Part shown: piece after piece, positions 1-8,456 of the stretch
Layout of the letters: each line of letters begins with the position of its first letter
Numbering within the stretch: the stretch's first letter is position 1
Source of the DNA: Burkholderia pseudomultivorans
GTDB lineage: Bacteria; Pseudomonadota; Gammaproteobacteria; Burkholderiales; Burkholderiaceae
Direction of reading: 5' to 3'
NCBI RefSeq assembly: GCF_902499075.1
Contig: NZ_CABVPP010000028.1
Span: 1-64,000 of the forward strand
DNA length: 64,000 nucleotides
Program-made: the position numbers and the translations under genes
The notes under the pieces: model-generated
Told to the model about the DNA's origin: nothing
Seen by the model: the letters and a program-made list of their open reading frames with translations, nothing else
The model's database searches: none

Positions 1-2
1 CG

Positions 3-206
3 CTCGCCGCCCTCGCGCTGCTGCCGCGCGGCACGCGCGCGGCGCTCGCGGCCGCCGCGCTGGCCGCGCTGATCCAGTGGCTCGCGATGCGCGCCGGCCT
101 CACCGCACTCACCGCGCCGTTCGCGCTCGCGTCGTGGATCACGGTGGCCGTCGCGCGGCGCTTTACTCTCGGAGAACCCGATGTCGTCATTCGCACACCG
201 TCCTGA
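3..206 (+). CDS. C-terminal end of a membrane protein, possibly a urea transporter (partial)
   Basis: An open frame enters from the left edge and stops with TGA at 204-206. The 67 visible residues are hydrophobic (LAALALLPRG, AALIQWLAMR) and include TAPFALASWITV, which resembles the C-terminal segment of bacterial urea transporters, so this could be the end of a Yut-type channel. The stop lies 26 bases inside the next gene, so the two are probably translationally coupled. Only the tail is visible, so the frame is fairly secure but the family is a guess. Confidence 0.5.
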   Translation, partial: LAALALLPRGTRAALAAAALAALIQWLAMRAGLTALTAPFALASWITVAVARRFTLGEPDVVIRTPS

Positions 207-957
207 TGCCGTGAAGCCCGGCGGCCCGATCTCGGACGCCGAACGCCGGCTGCGCGTCGATCTCGCCGCCGCGTACCGGCTCGTCGCGCTGAACGGCTGG
301 GACGACCTGATCTATACGCACCTGTCCGCGACCGTGCCGGGCGAGCCCGGCCATTTCCTGATCAACCCGTTCGGTCTGACGTTCGACGAAGTCTGCGCGT
401 CGAATCTCGTGAAGATCGACCTCGCCGGCAACCGGATCGGCGACGGCGAGCACGCGGTCAACGTGACCGGTTTCGCGCTGCACGCGGCAGTTCATGCCGC
501 GAGGCCCGACGCCGTCTGCGTGATGCACCTGCACAACACGGCCGGCATCGCCGTGTCGATCCAGCGCGACGGGCTGCTGCCCGCATCGCAGCATGCGCTG
601 CGGTTTCACGGCGACCTCGCCTACCACGACTACGAAGCGCTCGCGTTCTCGCCGGCCGAAGGCGCGCGGCTGACCGCGAGCCTCGGCGCGAAATCCGCGA
701 TGCTGCTGCGCAACCACGGGACGCTGACGGTCGGCCGCACGGTCGCCGAGGCGTATGTGCTGATGGACACGCTGATCAAGGCCTGCGACATCCAGGTGCG
801 CGCGCAGGCGGGCGGCGGCCCGCTCGTGCTGCCGGAGCCGGCCGTCGCGGACCGTACCGCCGAGCAGTTGCGCGACGGCGGCGCGATCGAAGGCGAACTC
901 GAATGGCCGGCGCTGCTGCGCCGGCTCGACCGGATCGACCGGTCGTATCGCGACTGA
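181..957 (+). CDS. class II aldolase/adducin family protein
   Basis: This 258-residue protein has the class II aldolase/adducin fold, the zinc-dependent family of fuculose- and ribulose-phosphate aldolases. The metal site is visible as HLHN (His116, His118) and RNHG (His179). In bacteria outside sugar-phosphate pathways such proteins often act as aldolases or decarboxylases on unphosphorylated substrates, and nothing here fixes the substrate. The start follows GGAGAACCC and overlaps the end of the previous gene. A small tautomerase gene follows 60 bases downstream, so the two may share a transcript and act on related keto or enol acids. Confidence 0.85.
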   Translation: MSSFAHRPDAVKPGGPISDAERRLRVDLAAAYRLVALNGWDDLIYTHLSATVPGEPGHFLINPFGLTFDEVCASNLVKIDLAGNRIGDGEHAVNVTGFALHAAVHAARPDAVCVMHLHNTAGIAVSIQRDGLLPASQHALRFHGDLAYHDYEALAFSPAEGARLTASLGAKSAMLLRNHGTLTVGRTVAEAYVLMDTLIKACDIQVRAQAGGGPLVLPEPAVADRTAEQLRDGGAIEGELEWPALLRRLDRIDRSYRD

Positions 958-1017
958 GCGCCGCCGCACCGGCATCCCGCCGAATCGATTTTTCCAAACC
1001 AACCCGGAGGTTTTGTC

Positions 1018-1206
1018 ATGCCGACTTTCAATATCCAGTTGTTCGAAGGCCGCACCGTCGAGCAGAAACGCCAGTTCGTCGAAGCGATCACGCGTGTGAC
1101 GTGCGAAACGCTCGGCTGCGAGCCGGGCTCCGTGGATATCATCCTGACCGACGTGAAAAAGGAAAACTGGGCGACGGGCGGCAAGCTGTGGAGTGAAGCG
1201 CGCTGA
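1018..1206 (+). CDS. 4-oxalocrotonate tautomerase family protein
   Basis: The 62-residue product begins Met-Pro, so removal of Met exposes the catalytic N-terminal Pro1 of the tautomerase superfamily. Arg11 is kept, but the second arginine of canonical 4-oxalocrotonate tautomerase (Arg39) is Asp here and Phe50 is Trp, so it is probably a divergent member with a different substrate. A ribosome site (CGGAGG) precedes the ATG. It follows the class II aldolase gene on the same strand and probably shares its transcript. Confidence 0.85.
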   Translation: MPTFNIQLFEGRTVEQKRQFVEAITRVTCETLGCEPGSVDIILTDVKKENWATGGKLWSEAR

Positions 1207-1223
1207 GCAGTGCTCCGGGATCT

Positions 1224-1251
1224 GCGTGTGTCCAGTCCCTTGGACACACGC
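1224..1251 (+). terminator. perfect 11-bp hairpin after the tautomerase gene
   Basis: GCGTGTGTCCA at 1224-1234 is the exact reverse complement of 1241-1251, with a 6-base loop. It lies 17 bases after the tautomerase stop. No T tract follows, so it is either an atypical terminator or a mRNA 3'-end stabilising hairpin. Confidence 0.5.
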
Positions 1252-1545
1252 TACCCGGATACCCGTTTTTCCTCTCGGAAATGTCACCGGCAATTCGAAT
1301 AGGCTGAGGTCAGCAGCTATCTCGATATATTCCCGTTGACAACTAATCTCTCAGCAATTAGCTTTCTTAAGCGTTTGCGCATCCACGTTCTTTCGGTCAT
1401 AAATTTGCATAACGAATCGAATGCGCCGCATCGGAATCCGCAAGAATTCAGCCAGCTGATCACCGTCTCTTGGTGCCAACGCCAGCAATGAAGTCCGGCA
1501 AGCAGAACCATGCCGACATTCCACTCATCATTGCAAATGGCCGCC
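1252..1545. other. AT-richer intergenic stretch without a recognised gene
   Basis: Base composition drops here relative to the neighbours, with runs such as TATATTCCC and CATAAATTTGCATAACG. No ORF has convincing coding character; a 79-residue minus-strand frame across it is rich in Trp and Cys and looks accidental. The stretch probably holds the promoter of the small-ORF pair that follows and may mark transferred DNA. Confidence 0.4.
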
Positions 1546-1665
1546 ATGAAACTCAAAAGCTATTTTGTCACCCTGCTGCTTTTCTTGATCTCCTTCTCGA
1601 GCGCCGGTTTCGGCAATCCACTGTCGACGAAAACCGTGTCGGCATGGGAAGCCGCGAACAAATGA
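1546..1665 (+). CDS. 39-residue protein with a signal peptide
   Basis: A short frame begins MKLKSYFVTLLLFLISFSSA: two lysines, a hydrophobic core of about 14 residues and a small-residue cleavage region, which is a classic Sec signal peptide. After cleavage about 19 residues would remain. Its TGA overlaps the ATG of the next gene in an ATGA junction, implying translational coupling. I see no strong ribosome site and do not recognise the family. It could also be the broken N-terminus of a formerly longer exported protein. Confidence 0.45.
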   Translation: MKLKSYFVTLLLFLISFSSAGFGNPLSTKTVSAWEAANK

Positions 1666-1883
1666 TCTCCGACAAGCAAATCGCAAGTGCTCTGAACGAT
1701 ATGATCCTGCACATGGGAGCCGAACTGGATCGGTCCCTTTTGATGGTCAAGGCGTCATGTCCAGATTCGGAATTCGTCGCGTATCGCGAATTCGTGTCGC
1801 AAATATTGACCACGATGCTGGTCGACTTCATGAACCCGCTCTACGCGCGGCACCCCGACCTCAAGCCACCGGACCTGGCGTGA
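1662..1883 (+). CDS. hypothetical 73-residue protein
   Basis: The frame is open well upstream (from 1470), but the protein-like part starts at the ATG at 1662, which overlaps the stop of the upstream signal-peptide ORF. The product is mostly helical and amphipathic (MISDKQIASALNDMILHMG) with one cysteine and a Pro-rich tail. GGGAAG lies about 10 bases before this start. I do not recognise the family. The coupled arrangement suggests a two-protein unit, perhaps an exported peptide with its partner, but this is inference. Confidence 0.5.
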   Translation: MISDKQIASALNDMILHMGAELDRSLLMVKASCPDSEFVAYREFVSQILTTMLVDFMNPLYARHPDLKPPDLA

Positions 1884-2078
1884 TTTTCGCTGGCCTGCCG
1901 CCCACCGCCGCGCGCAAGAAATCGAAAGCATGCCCACCCTGCGTGACGCCGGCACGATCGCCCCCGTCCGCCATATGCCTGGCGCCCCGTTGTGCACCCG
2001 CACATCGCACCGTCACGCAATCGGCGCATAATGCCGGACAGACGCAGCAGCCGATGGCCACCCGACGAGGAAACCGCC

Positions 2079-5000
2079 ATGGAAGCGAAGAACGAAGAAG
2101 TCGTCGCACACCTGCTCTCCGATGTCGTCGAATTCGCGCGCGCGCGGCTGCCCGAGGCGACCTTCCGGATCGTCGAACCGTTCCTGCACCACTACTACGA
2201 TTTCGTCGACGCCGACGACCTGCAAAGCCGCGGCATCGCCGACCTGTACGGCGCCGCGATGGCGCACTGGCAGACCGCGCAGAAATTCGTGCCGGGTAGC
2301 GAGCGGCTGCGCGTGTACAACCCGATCCTCGAACAGCACGGCTGGCACTCGGACCACACGGTCATCGAGATCGTCAACGACGACATGCCGTTCCTGGTCG
2401 ATTCGGTGACGATGGCCGTCAACCGGCTCGGGCTGGCGCTGCATTCGGCGCTGCATCCGGTATTCCGCATCTGGCGCGGCGGCGACGGCACAATCGAGCG
2501 CGTCGACGCCGGCGGCGCGACGCCCGACGACGGCCATTCGCAGCTCGCATCGTTCATCCATTTCGAAGTCGATCGCTGCGGCGACGCGGCGCTGCTGCAT
2601 ACGCTGCGCGACGACATCGCGCGCGTGCTCGGCGACGTGCGCGCGTCCGTCGAGGACTGGCCGAAGATCGTCGACATCGCGCGCGCGACGATCAAGGAAA
2701 TGAAGGCGCGCGAATCGACCGCCGAGGACATCGAGGCGCGCGCATTCCTCGAATGGATGGTCGCCGACCACTTCACGTTCCTCGGCCATCGCGACTACGC
2801 GCTCGTGTCGGACGGCTCGGCCTTCGGGCTGCGCGGCATCGCGGGCTCGGGTGCCGGCATCCTGCGCGAATCGCTGCGCGCGCCCGGCACGCCGGACGTG
2901 ACGCCGCTGCCGCCCGCCGCCGCCGAGATCATCACGGGCCCCTGGCCGATCTTCCTGACCAAGGCGAATTCGCGCGCGACCGTGCACCGGCCCGGCTATC
3001 TCGACTATGTCGGCGTGAAGCTGGTCGGCGCCGACGGCAAGGTGACCGGCGAGCGGCGCTTCATCGGGCTCTACACGTCGACCGCGTACATGGTGTCGAG
3101 CGCCGAGATTCCGATCGTGCGCCGCAAGTGCGCGAACATCGTGCGGCGCGCCGGCTTCTTGCCGAAAGGCCATCTCGGCAAGTCGCTCGTGACGGTGCTC
3201 GAAACCTATCCGCGCGACGAACTGTTCCAGGCCGACGAAGACCAGCTCTACGACATCGCGCTCGGCATCCTGCGGCTGCAGGAACACCAGCGCACGCGGC
3301 TGTTCGTGCGGCGCGACCGCTTCGACCGCTTCGTGTCGTGCCTCGCGTTCGTGCCGCGCGACAAGTACAACACCGACCTGCGCCGGCGCATCGCGAAACT
3401 GCTCGTCGATGCCTACAACGGCGTGAACGTCGAATTCACGCCGCTGCTGTCCGAATCGGCGATCGCGCGCATTCATTTCGTCGTGCACGCCGAGCCCGGC
3501 ACGATGCCCGACGTCGATACGCGCGAGCTGGAAGCGCGGCTCGTGCAGGTCACGCGCCGCTGGCAGGACGATCTCGCCGACGCGCTGCTCGATGCGTTCG
3601 GCGAGGAACAAGGCAATCGCCTGCTGCAGCGCTACGCGGACTCGTTCCCGGCCGGCTATCGCGACGACTACCCGGCGCGCACCGCCGTGCGCGACATCGA
3701 GCTGATCGAACGCGTGAAGGACTCCGGCCAGCTCGCGATGAACCTGTACCGGCCGATCGAGGCCGCGCCGCGCGCGTTCCGCTTCAAGGTCTATCGCGCG
3801 GGCGAGCCGATCGCGCTGTCGCGCAGCCTGCCGATGCTCGAGCATCTCGGCGTGCGCGTCGACGAGGAACGGCCGTACCGGATCCAGACGCAGGGCGCCG
3901 CGCCCGCGTGGGTGCACGACTTCGGACTCGAACTCGCGGACGATGCGGAATTCGACATCGAGCGCGTGAAAGGCCTGTTCGAGGACGCGTTCGACCGGAT
4001 CTGGAACGGCCGGATCGAGAACGACGATTTCAACCGGCTCGTGCTGCGTGCGCACCTGAGCGCGCGCGAAGTCACGATCCTGCGTGCGTATGCGAAATAT
4101 CTGCGGCAGGTCGGCTCCACCTTCAGCGACGCGTATATCGAACGCGCGCTGACCGGCAATCCGGCCATCGCGCGGCAGCTCGTCGAACTGTTCGTCGTGC
4201 GCTTCGATCCGCGCATCGGAGATGTGCGCGACGTGCAGGCGGAGCACCTGCTGAAGGGCATCGAGACCGCACTCGACCAGGTCCCGAACCTCGACGAAGA
4301 CCGCATCCTGCGCCAGTTCCTCGGCGTGATCAATGCGACCGAGCGCACCAACTACTTCCTGCACGACGCGAACGGCGAGCCGAAGCCGTACCTGTCGTTC
4401 AAGTTCAATCCGTCGAAGGTGCCCGGCCTGCCCGAGCCGAAGCCGATGTTCGAGATCTGGGTGTATTCGCCGCGCGTCGAGGGCGTGCACCTGCGCGGCG
4501 GGCGCGTCGCGCGCGGCGGGCTGCGCTGGTCCGACCGGCGCGAGGATTTCCGCACCGAGGTGCTCGGGCTGATGAAGGCGCAGATGGTCAAGAACGTCGT
4601 CATCGTGCCGGTCGGCTCGAAGGGCGGCTTCGTCGTGAAGAACCCGCCGCCGCCGAGCGATCGCGAAGCATGGATGCGCGAAGGCATCGCGTGCTACCAG
4701 ACCTTCCTGCGCGGGCTGCTCGACCTGACCGACAACCGCGTCGGCAACGCGATCGTGCCGCCGCGCGACGTCGTGCGGCACGACGCCGACGATCCGTATC
4801 TGGTCGTCGCGGCCGACAAGGGGACGGCCACCTTCTCCGACTACGCGAACGCGATCTCGCACGAATACGGCTTCTGGCTCGACGACGCGTTCGCGTCCGG
4901 CGGCTCGGTCGGCTACGACCACAAGAAGATGGCGATTACCGCGCGCGGTGCGTGGGAGTCGGTGAAGCGGCACTTCCGCGAGATGGGCGTCGATACGCAG

Positions 5001-6920
5001 ACGACCGACTTCACGGTGGTCGGCATCGGCGACATGTCGGGCGACGTGTTCGGCAACGGCATGCTGCTGTCGCCGCATATCCGGCTCGTCGCCGCGTTCG
5101 ACCACCGGCACGTGTTCCTCGATCCGAACCCCGACCCTGCCACGAGCTTCGCGGAGCGCCAGCGCCTGTTCGCGCTCGAACGCTCAAGCTGGGCCGACTA
5201 CGATACGAGCGCGATCTCGCCGGGCGGCGGCGTCTATCCGCGCACCGCGAAGACGATCCCGCTGTCGCCGGCCGCGCAGGCCGCGCTCGGCGTCGACGCG
5301 CACGCGCTGCCGCCGACCGAGCTGATCCGCGCGATCCTGCAGGCGCCGGTCGACCTGCTGTACAACGGCGGCATCGGCACCTACGTGAAGGCCGCGCACG
5401 AAACCCACCAGCAGGTCGGCGACCGCGCCAACGACGCGGTGCGCGTCAATGGCGCGGACCTGCGCTGCAAGGTCGTCGGCGAAGGCGGCAATCTCGGCTG
5501 CACGCAGTTCGGGCGCATCGAGTTCGCGCAGCGCGGCGGCCGCATCAACACCGACGCGATCGACAACTCGGCCGGCGTCGATTGTTCGGATCACGAAGTC
5601 AATATCAAGATCCTGCTCGGGCTCGTCGTCGCCGACGGCGAGATGACCGAGAAGCAGCGCAACGCGTTGCTCGCGGAGATGACCGACGAAGTCGGGCTGC
5701 TCGTGCTGCGCGACAACTACTACCAGACGCAGGCGCTGTCGATCGCGGGCCGCTACAGCGTCGAGCTGCTCGACGCGGAGGCGCGGCTGATGCGCTGGCT
5801 CGAACGCGCGGGCCGCCTGAACCGCGTGATCGAATTCCTGCCGACCGACGACGAGATCGCCGAGCGCCACGCCGCAAAGCTCGGGCTCACGTCGCCGGAG
5901 CGCGCGGTGCTGCTCGCGTACAGCAAGATGTGGCTGTACGACGCGCTGCTCGAATCCGACGTGCCGGAAGACCCGCTGGTCGCCGCGATGCTCGTCGACT
6001 ATTTTCCGAAGCCGCTGCAACAGCGCTTCAACGAGCCGATGCGCCGCCATCCGCTGCGTCGCGAGATTCTTGCGACACACCTGACCAACGCGCTCGTGAA
6101 CCGCGTCGGCTGCGCATTCGTGCATCGGCTGATGGAGGAGACCGACGCCAGGCCGGGCGACATCGTGCGCGCATGCCTCATCGCGCGCGACGTGTTCGGC
6201 CTCGACGCGGTATGGCGCGACATCGACGCGCTCGACAATCGCGTCGCCGACGACGTGCAGGCGCGCATGTTCGTCGACGTCGCGCGGCTGCTAGAACGCG
6301 CGGCGCTGTGGTTCCTGCGACATCTGCAGGCCGGCGCGGTGGCCGACGGCGGCGTCGCCGGGCTGCTCGCGCGCTGCCGCGACGCGGTCGAACGGCTCGC
6401 GCCGCAACTGCCCGCGCTGCTGCCGGCCGACGATCTCGATGCGCTGTCTGCACGGCAGCGCGTGCTGGTCGACGCCGGCGTCGACAGCGCGCTCGCGGTG
6501 CGCGTCGCGAGCGGCGAGATCTCGGCCGCGCTGCTCGATATCGCCGAGGTGGCCGCGACCTGCAACCGCAGCCTCGAACTCGTCGCGGGCGTCTACTTCT
6601 CGCTCGGCACGCTGCTCAACTATGGATGGATCGGCGAGCGCGCGGCGACGCTGCCGACGCCCACGCACTGGGACATGATGGCGCGCGCCGCCGCGCTCGC
6701 GGAAGTCGCGCGGCTCAAGCGCACGCTCGCGACGAGCGCGCTCGCGGAGTCGCCGGATTCGACGACGCCCGAAACGATCGTCGCCGCGTGGCGCGAACGC
6801 CGCGAGGCCGCGCTCGAACGGTATGCGCAACTGCTCGCGGACCTGCGCGCGTCGGGCGGCGCAAGCCTCGCGGTGCTGCTCGTGGTGGTGCGCGAGATGG
6901 CCGTGCTCGAACGGTCGTGA
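2079..6920 (+). CDS. gdhB: NAD-specific glutamate dehydrogenase, large (180-kDa) class
   Basis: The 1,613-residue product belongs to the very large NAD-dependent glutamate dehydrogenases, which oxidatively deaminate glutamate to 2-oxoglutarate and ammonia in the cytoplasm. A long N-terminal regulatory region precedes the catalytic core, where GGLRWSDRREDFRTEVLGLM and the glycine-rich VPVGSKGGFVVK carry the substrate and active-site lysines; a helical C-terminal region follows. The start is the ATG after GAGGAAACCGCC; the frame is open a further 87 bases upstream to a GTG but without a ribosome site. It ends 10 bases from a convergent gene. Length matches the family, and I see no truncation. 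Confidence 0.95.
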   Translation: MEAKNEEVVAHLLSDVVEFARARLPEATFRIVEPFLHHYYDFVDADDLQSRGIADLYGAAMAHWQTAQKFVPGSERLRVYNPILEQHGWHSDHTVIEIVNDDMPFLVDSVTMAVNRLGLALHSALHPVFRIWRGGDGTIERVDAGGATPDDGHSQLASFIHFEVDRCGDAALLHTLRDDIARVLGDVRASVEDWPKIVDIARATIKEMKARESTAEDIEARAFLEWMVADHFTFLGHRDYALVSDGSAFGLRGIAGSGAGILRESLRAPGTPDVTPLPPAAAEIITGPWPIFLTKANSRATVHRPGYLDYVGVKLVGADGKVTGERRFIGLYTSTAYMVSSAEIPIVRRKCANIVRRAGFLPKGHLGKSLVTVLETYPRDELFQADEDQLYDIALGILRLQEHQRTRLFVRRDRFDRFVSCLAFVPRDKYNTDLRRRIAKLLVDAYNGVNVEFTPLLSESAIARIHFVVHAEPGTMPDVDTRELEARLVQVTRRWQDDLADALLDAFGEEQGNRLLQRYADSFPAGYRDDYPARTAVRDIELIERVKDSGQLAMNLYRPIEAAPRAFRFKVYRAGEPIALSRSLPMLEHLGVRVDEERPYRIQTQGAAPAWVHDFGLELADDAEFDIERVKGLFEDAFDRIWNGRIENDDFNRLVLRAHLSAREVTILRAYAKYLRQVGSTFSDAYIERALTGNPAIARQLVELFVVRFDPRIGDVRDVQAEHLLKGIETALDQVPNLDEDRILRQFLGVINATERTNYFLHDANGEPKPYLSFKFNPSKVPGLPEPKPMFEIWVYSPRVEGVHLRGGRVARGGLRWSDRREDFRTEVLGLMKAQMVKNVVIVPVGSKGGFVVKNPPPPSDREAWMREGIACYQTFLRGLLDLTDNRVGNAIVPPRDVVRHDADDPYLVVAADKGTATFSDYANAISHEYGFWLDDAFASGGSVGYDHKKMAITARGAWESVKRHFREMGVDTQTTDFTVVGIGDMSGDVFGNGMLLSPHIRLVAAFDHRHVFLDPNPDPATSFAERQRLFALERSSWADYDTSAISPGGGVYPRTAKTIPLSPAAQAALGVDAHALPPTELIRAILQAPVDLLYNGGIGTYVKAAHETHQQVGDRANDAVRVNGADLRCKVVGEGGNLGCTQFGRIEFAQRGGRINTDAIDNSAGVDCSDHEVNIKILLGLVVADGEMTEKQRNALLAEMTDEVGLLVLRDNYYQTQALSIAGRYSVELLDAEARLMRWLERAGRLNRVIEFLPTDDEIAERHAAKLGLTSPERAVLLAYSKMWLYDALLESDVPEDPLVAAMLVDYFPKPLQQRFNEPMRRHPLRREILATHLTNALVNRVGCAFVHRLMEETDARPGDIVRACLIARDVFGLDAVWRDIDALDNRVADDVQARMFVDVARLLERAALWFLRHLQAGAVADGGVAGLLARCRDAVERLAPQLPALLPADDLDALSARQRVLVDAGVDSALAVRVASGEISAALLDIAEVAATCNRSLELVAGVYFSLGTLLNYGWIGERAATLPTPTHWDMMARAAALAEVARLKRTLATSALAESPDSTTPETIVAAWRERREAALERYAQLLADLRASGGASLAVLLVVVREMAVLERS

Positions 6921-6930
6921 CGGCCCGGGT

Positions 6931-7806
6931 TCAGACCGTCGCGACCAGCAGTTCCTCGGCGTTGCGCGGCGGCCTGAGGCCGTCCGTGCGATCGGCGAAG
7001 TAGCGCCGCGTCAATTCGGCAGCCGACACATGCTCGGCCTTCGAAAAACCGGCTTCTTTCGCGAGCGCCTGCATCTGCGCCGGCATGAAGAAGCTGATGA
7101 ACGGCGTACCGCTCGCGCGTGCGCCCTTCTCGGCCATGTCGAGTCCCGGGCGCACGTCGGGGTCGGCCTGCTCCAGCGGCAGCAGGAACGTCATCGCGAG
7201 CGTCGAGCCCGGCGCGAGCGACGCGACTTCGCGCAGCGCGGCCGCGTTCGCTGCGCGCGTCAGGTACATGCTGACGCCCGTCGATACGACCACGGCCGGC
7301 TTGCCCGCGTCGAAACCGGCGCCGACCAGCGCATCGCGCCACGATCCGCCCGCCTCGAAATCGACCGGCACGAACCGCAGCCAGTCGGGCACGCCGAAGC
7401 CGAGTTCGACGAGCCGGCGCTGCTTCCACGCCTGCGGCGCCGGCTGGTCGACTTCGAAGACCGTCACGCGCGACGCCATCTCCGGGCGGCGCTGCACGAA
7501 GCTGTCGAGTCCCGCGCCGAGGATCACGTACTGGCTCACGCCGCACGCAGCCTGCTCGACGACAAGATCCTCGATGAAACGCGCACGCGCGACGATCGAC
7601 GCGCGAAACGGCCGCGTGAACTGCGGATCCATGTCGCCGCGCTGCTGCCAGCCGGGCGCCGGCGCGAGCAGTCGCAGCCCGATTTCGTCGGCGAGCACGT
7701 GCGGCGGTGCATCGAGTTCGACGTGCAGCGCGCGCCACAGCGCGACGCGCGCGGCGGTGCTGTCCGGGCCGGCTTCGGACGTATCGGGCGTCTCGGTCGT
7801 CGTCAT
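6931..7806 (-). CDS. class I SAM-dependent methyltransferase (leucine carboxyl methyltransferase-like)
   Basis: The 291-residue product resembles the SAM-dependent methyltransferases of the leucine carboxyl methyltransferase/PPM1 group common in mycobacteria and Burkholderia. Visible landmarks are YVILGAGLDSF, the SAM-binding glycine motif, EVDQPAPQAWK, which ends the second strand, and VVVSTGVSMYL. The methyl acceptor is unknown. It is convergent with the glutamate dehydrogenase gene and begins 7 bases after the stop of the upstream VOC gene, so it is probably the last gene of a short operon with that gene and the ribbon-helix-helix gene. Confidence 0.85.
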   Translation of the reverse strand: MTTTETPDTSEAGPDSTAARVALWRALHVELDAPPHVLADEIGLRLLAPAPGWQQRGDMDPQFTRPFRASIVARARFIEDLVVEQAACGVSQYVILGAGLDSFVQRRPEMASRVTVFEVDQPAPQAWKQRRLVELGFGVPDWLRFVPVDFEAGGSWRDALVGAGFDAGKPAVVVSTGVSMYLTRAANAAALREVASLAPGSTLAMTFLLPLEQADPDVRPGLDMAEKGARASGTPFISFFMPAQMQALAKEAGFSKAEHVSAAELTRRYFADRTDGLRPPRNAEELLVATV

Positions 7807-7813
7807 GCCGACC

Positions 7814-8164
7814 TCACGCGTTCGACTTGCCGGGTGCCTGCAATCGCCACACGCGCCCGTCCGGATCGCGCACGGTCATTTCGCGCGTGCCCCAGTGCGT
7901 ATCCTCGAACGGCGCGACGACATCGACGATCGGCTGCGGCCGCACCGCATGCTCGTCCGCGACCTTCAGCACGACCTGCATGTCCGGCGTCTCGCCGGGC
8001 GGCACTTCCGCGATGAACAGATACGGGCCGTCGCCTTTGCGCAACTGGCCCGAGTGGTGGTCGGTTTCGAATTCCAGCGTGAAGCCCAGCGCCTGGAAGA
8101 ACTTCGCCGACTTGCCCCAGTTGTGCGTCGTCAGGAACACGGCTTCGATTCGCTCGGATGACAT
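7814..8164 (-). CDS. VOC (glyoxalase/bleomycin resistance) family protein
   Basis: The 116-residue product is a single-module vicinal-oxygen-chelate protein: it starts with an MSSERIEAVFLTTHNW strand, has the FFQALGFTLEFE turn typical of the fold, and ends with MTVRDPDGRVWRLQ. Such small proteins may be metalloenzymes, antibiotic-binding proteins or have no catalytic role. The frame runs further upstream, but AAGGAGGAATGAC sits just before the ATG at 8164, so I chose that start. The ribbon-helix-helix gene ends TGACATG into this start, which points to coupling. Confidence 0.85.
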   Translation of the reverse strand: MSSERIEAVFLTTHNWGKSAKFFQALGFTLEFETDHHSGQLRKGDGPYLFIAEVPPGETPDMQVVLKVADEHAVRPQPIVDVVAPFEDTHWGTREMTVRDPDGRVWRLQAPGKSNA

Positions 8165-8165
8165 G

Positions 8166-8342
8166 TCATTCCTCCTTGGTGGAAGCGCCCTGCCCGGACG
8201 GCGGCATGGCGAGGTACGCGCGCAGCGCATCGGCGACCAGCGCGGACAGCGATTGCTCCGTTTCGATCGCACGATGCTTGACCTGCCGGATCAGGCTCAG
8301 CGGCAGGTAGATGTTGAACTGCTTGACTTCTTCGTCGCTCAT
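8166..8342 (-). CDS. small ribbon-helix-helix (CopG/Arc-type) protein
   Basis: This 58-residue frame has the ribbon-helix-helix pattern: a beta strand [12 protein letters not shown], helix A with [12 protein letters not shown], and helix B beginning at [14 protein letters not shown]. Proteins of this kind are dimeric DNA-binding repressors, often autoregulatory or antitoxins. No toxin-like gene follows; instead the next genes encode a VOC protein and a methyltransferase. Its stop overlaps the ribosome-site region of the VOC gene (TGACATG). The ATG lies only 7 bases past a good -10 element, so the transcript is predicted to be leaderless or nearly so. Confidence 0.75.
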   Translation of the reverse strand: MSDEEVKQFNIYLPLSLIRQVKHRAIETEQSLSALVADALRAYLAMPPSGQGASTKEE

Positions 8343-8346
8343 GAGC

Positions 8347-8377
8347 GCTAGTATGCTAGCAAAATAGCAAATGTCAA
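8347..8377 (-). promoter_or_regulatory. sigma70-type promoter with overlapping TAGC operator repeats
   Basis: On the minus strand a consensus -35 TTGACA (8372-8377) is separated by 16 bases from CATACT (8350-8355). The -10 region is covered by an inverted repeat GCTAG-TATG-CTAGC (8347-8360) and a second one, TGCTA-N6-TAGCA (8354-8369), giving overlapping TAGC half-sites. This is where an autoregulatory ribbon-helix-helix repressor would bind; it is inferred from position and symmetry. Confidence 0.6.
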
Positions 8378-8456
8378 TCTGCGGGATCGCGGGCTGAATC
8401 GAATGTGCGCGAGGCGCGAAGGTTGGCGGCCGATGCGGGCGACCGCCCGCCGCACG

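Noticed and set aside
1317-1556. A 79-residue minus-strand frame in the AT-richer patch
   Set aside because: Composition is odd (many Cys, Trp, Met), there is no ribosome site, and it overlaps the more convincing signal-peptide ORF.
2013-5111. A 1,032-codon minus-strand open frame opposite the glutamate dehydrogenase gene
   Set aside because: It mirrors the codon bias of the true gene; its product is rich in Arg, Asp, Val and His with no domain, and no ribosome site or neighbouring signal supports it.
8166-8342. Ribbon-helix-helix gene as the antitoxin of a toxin-antitoxin pair
   Set aside because: The coupled downstream gene is a VOC-fold protein, which is not a known toxin type, and no other small toxin-like frame adjoins.
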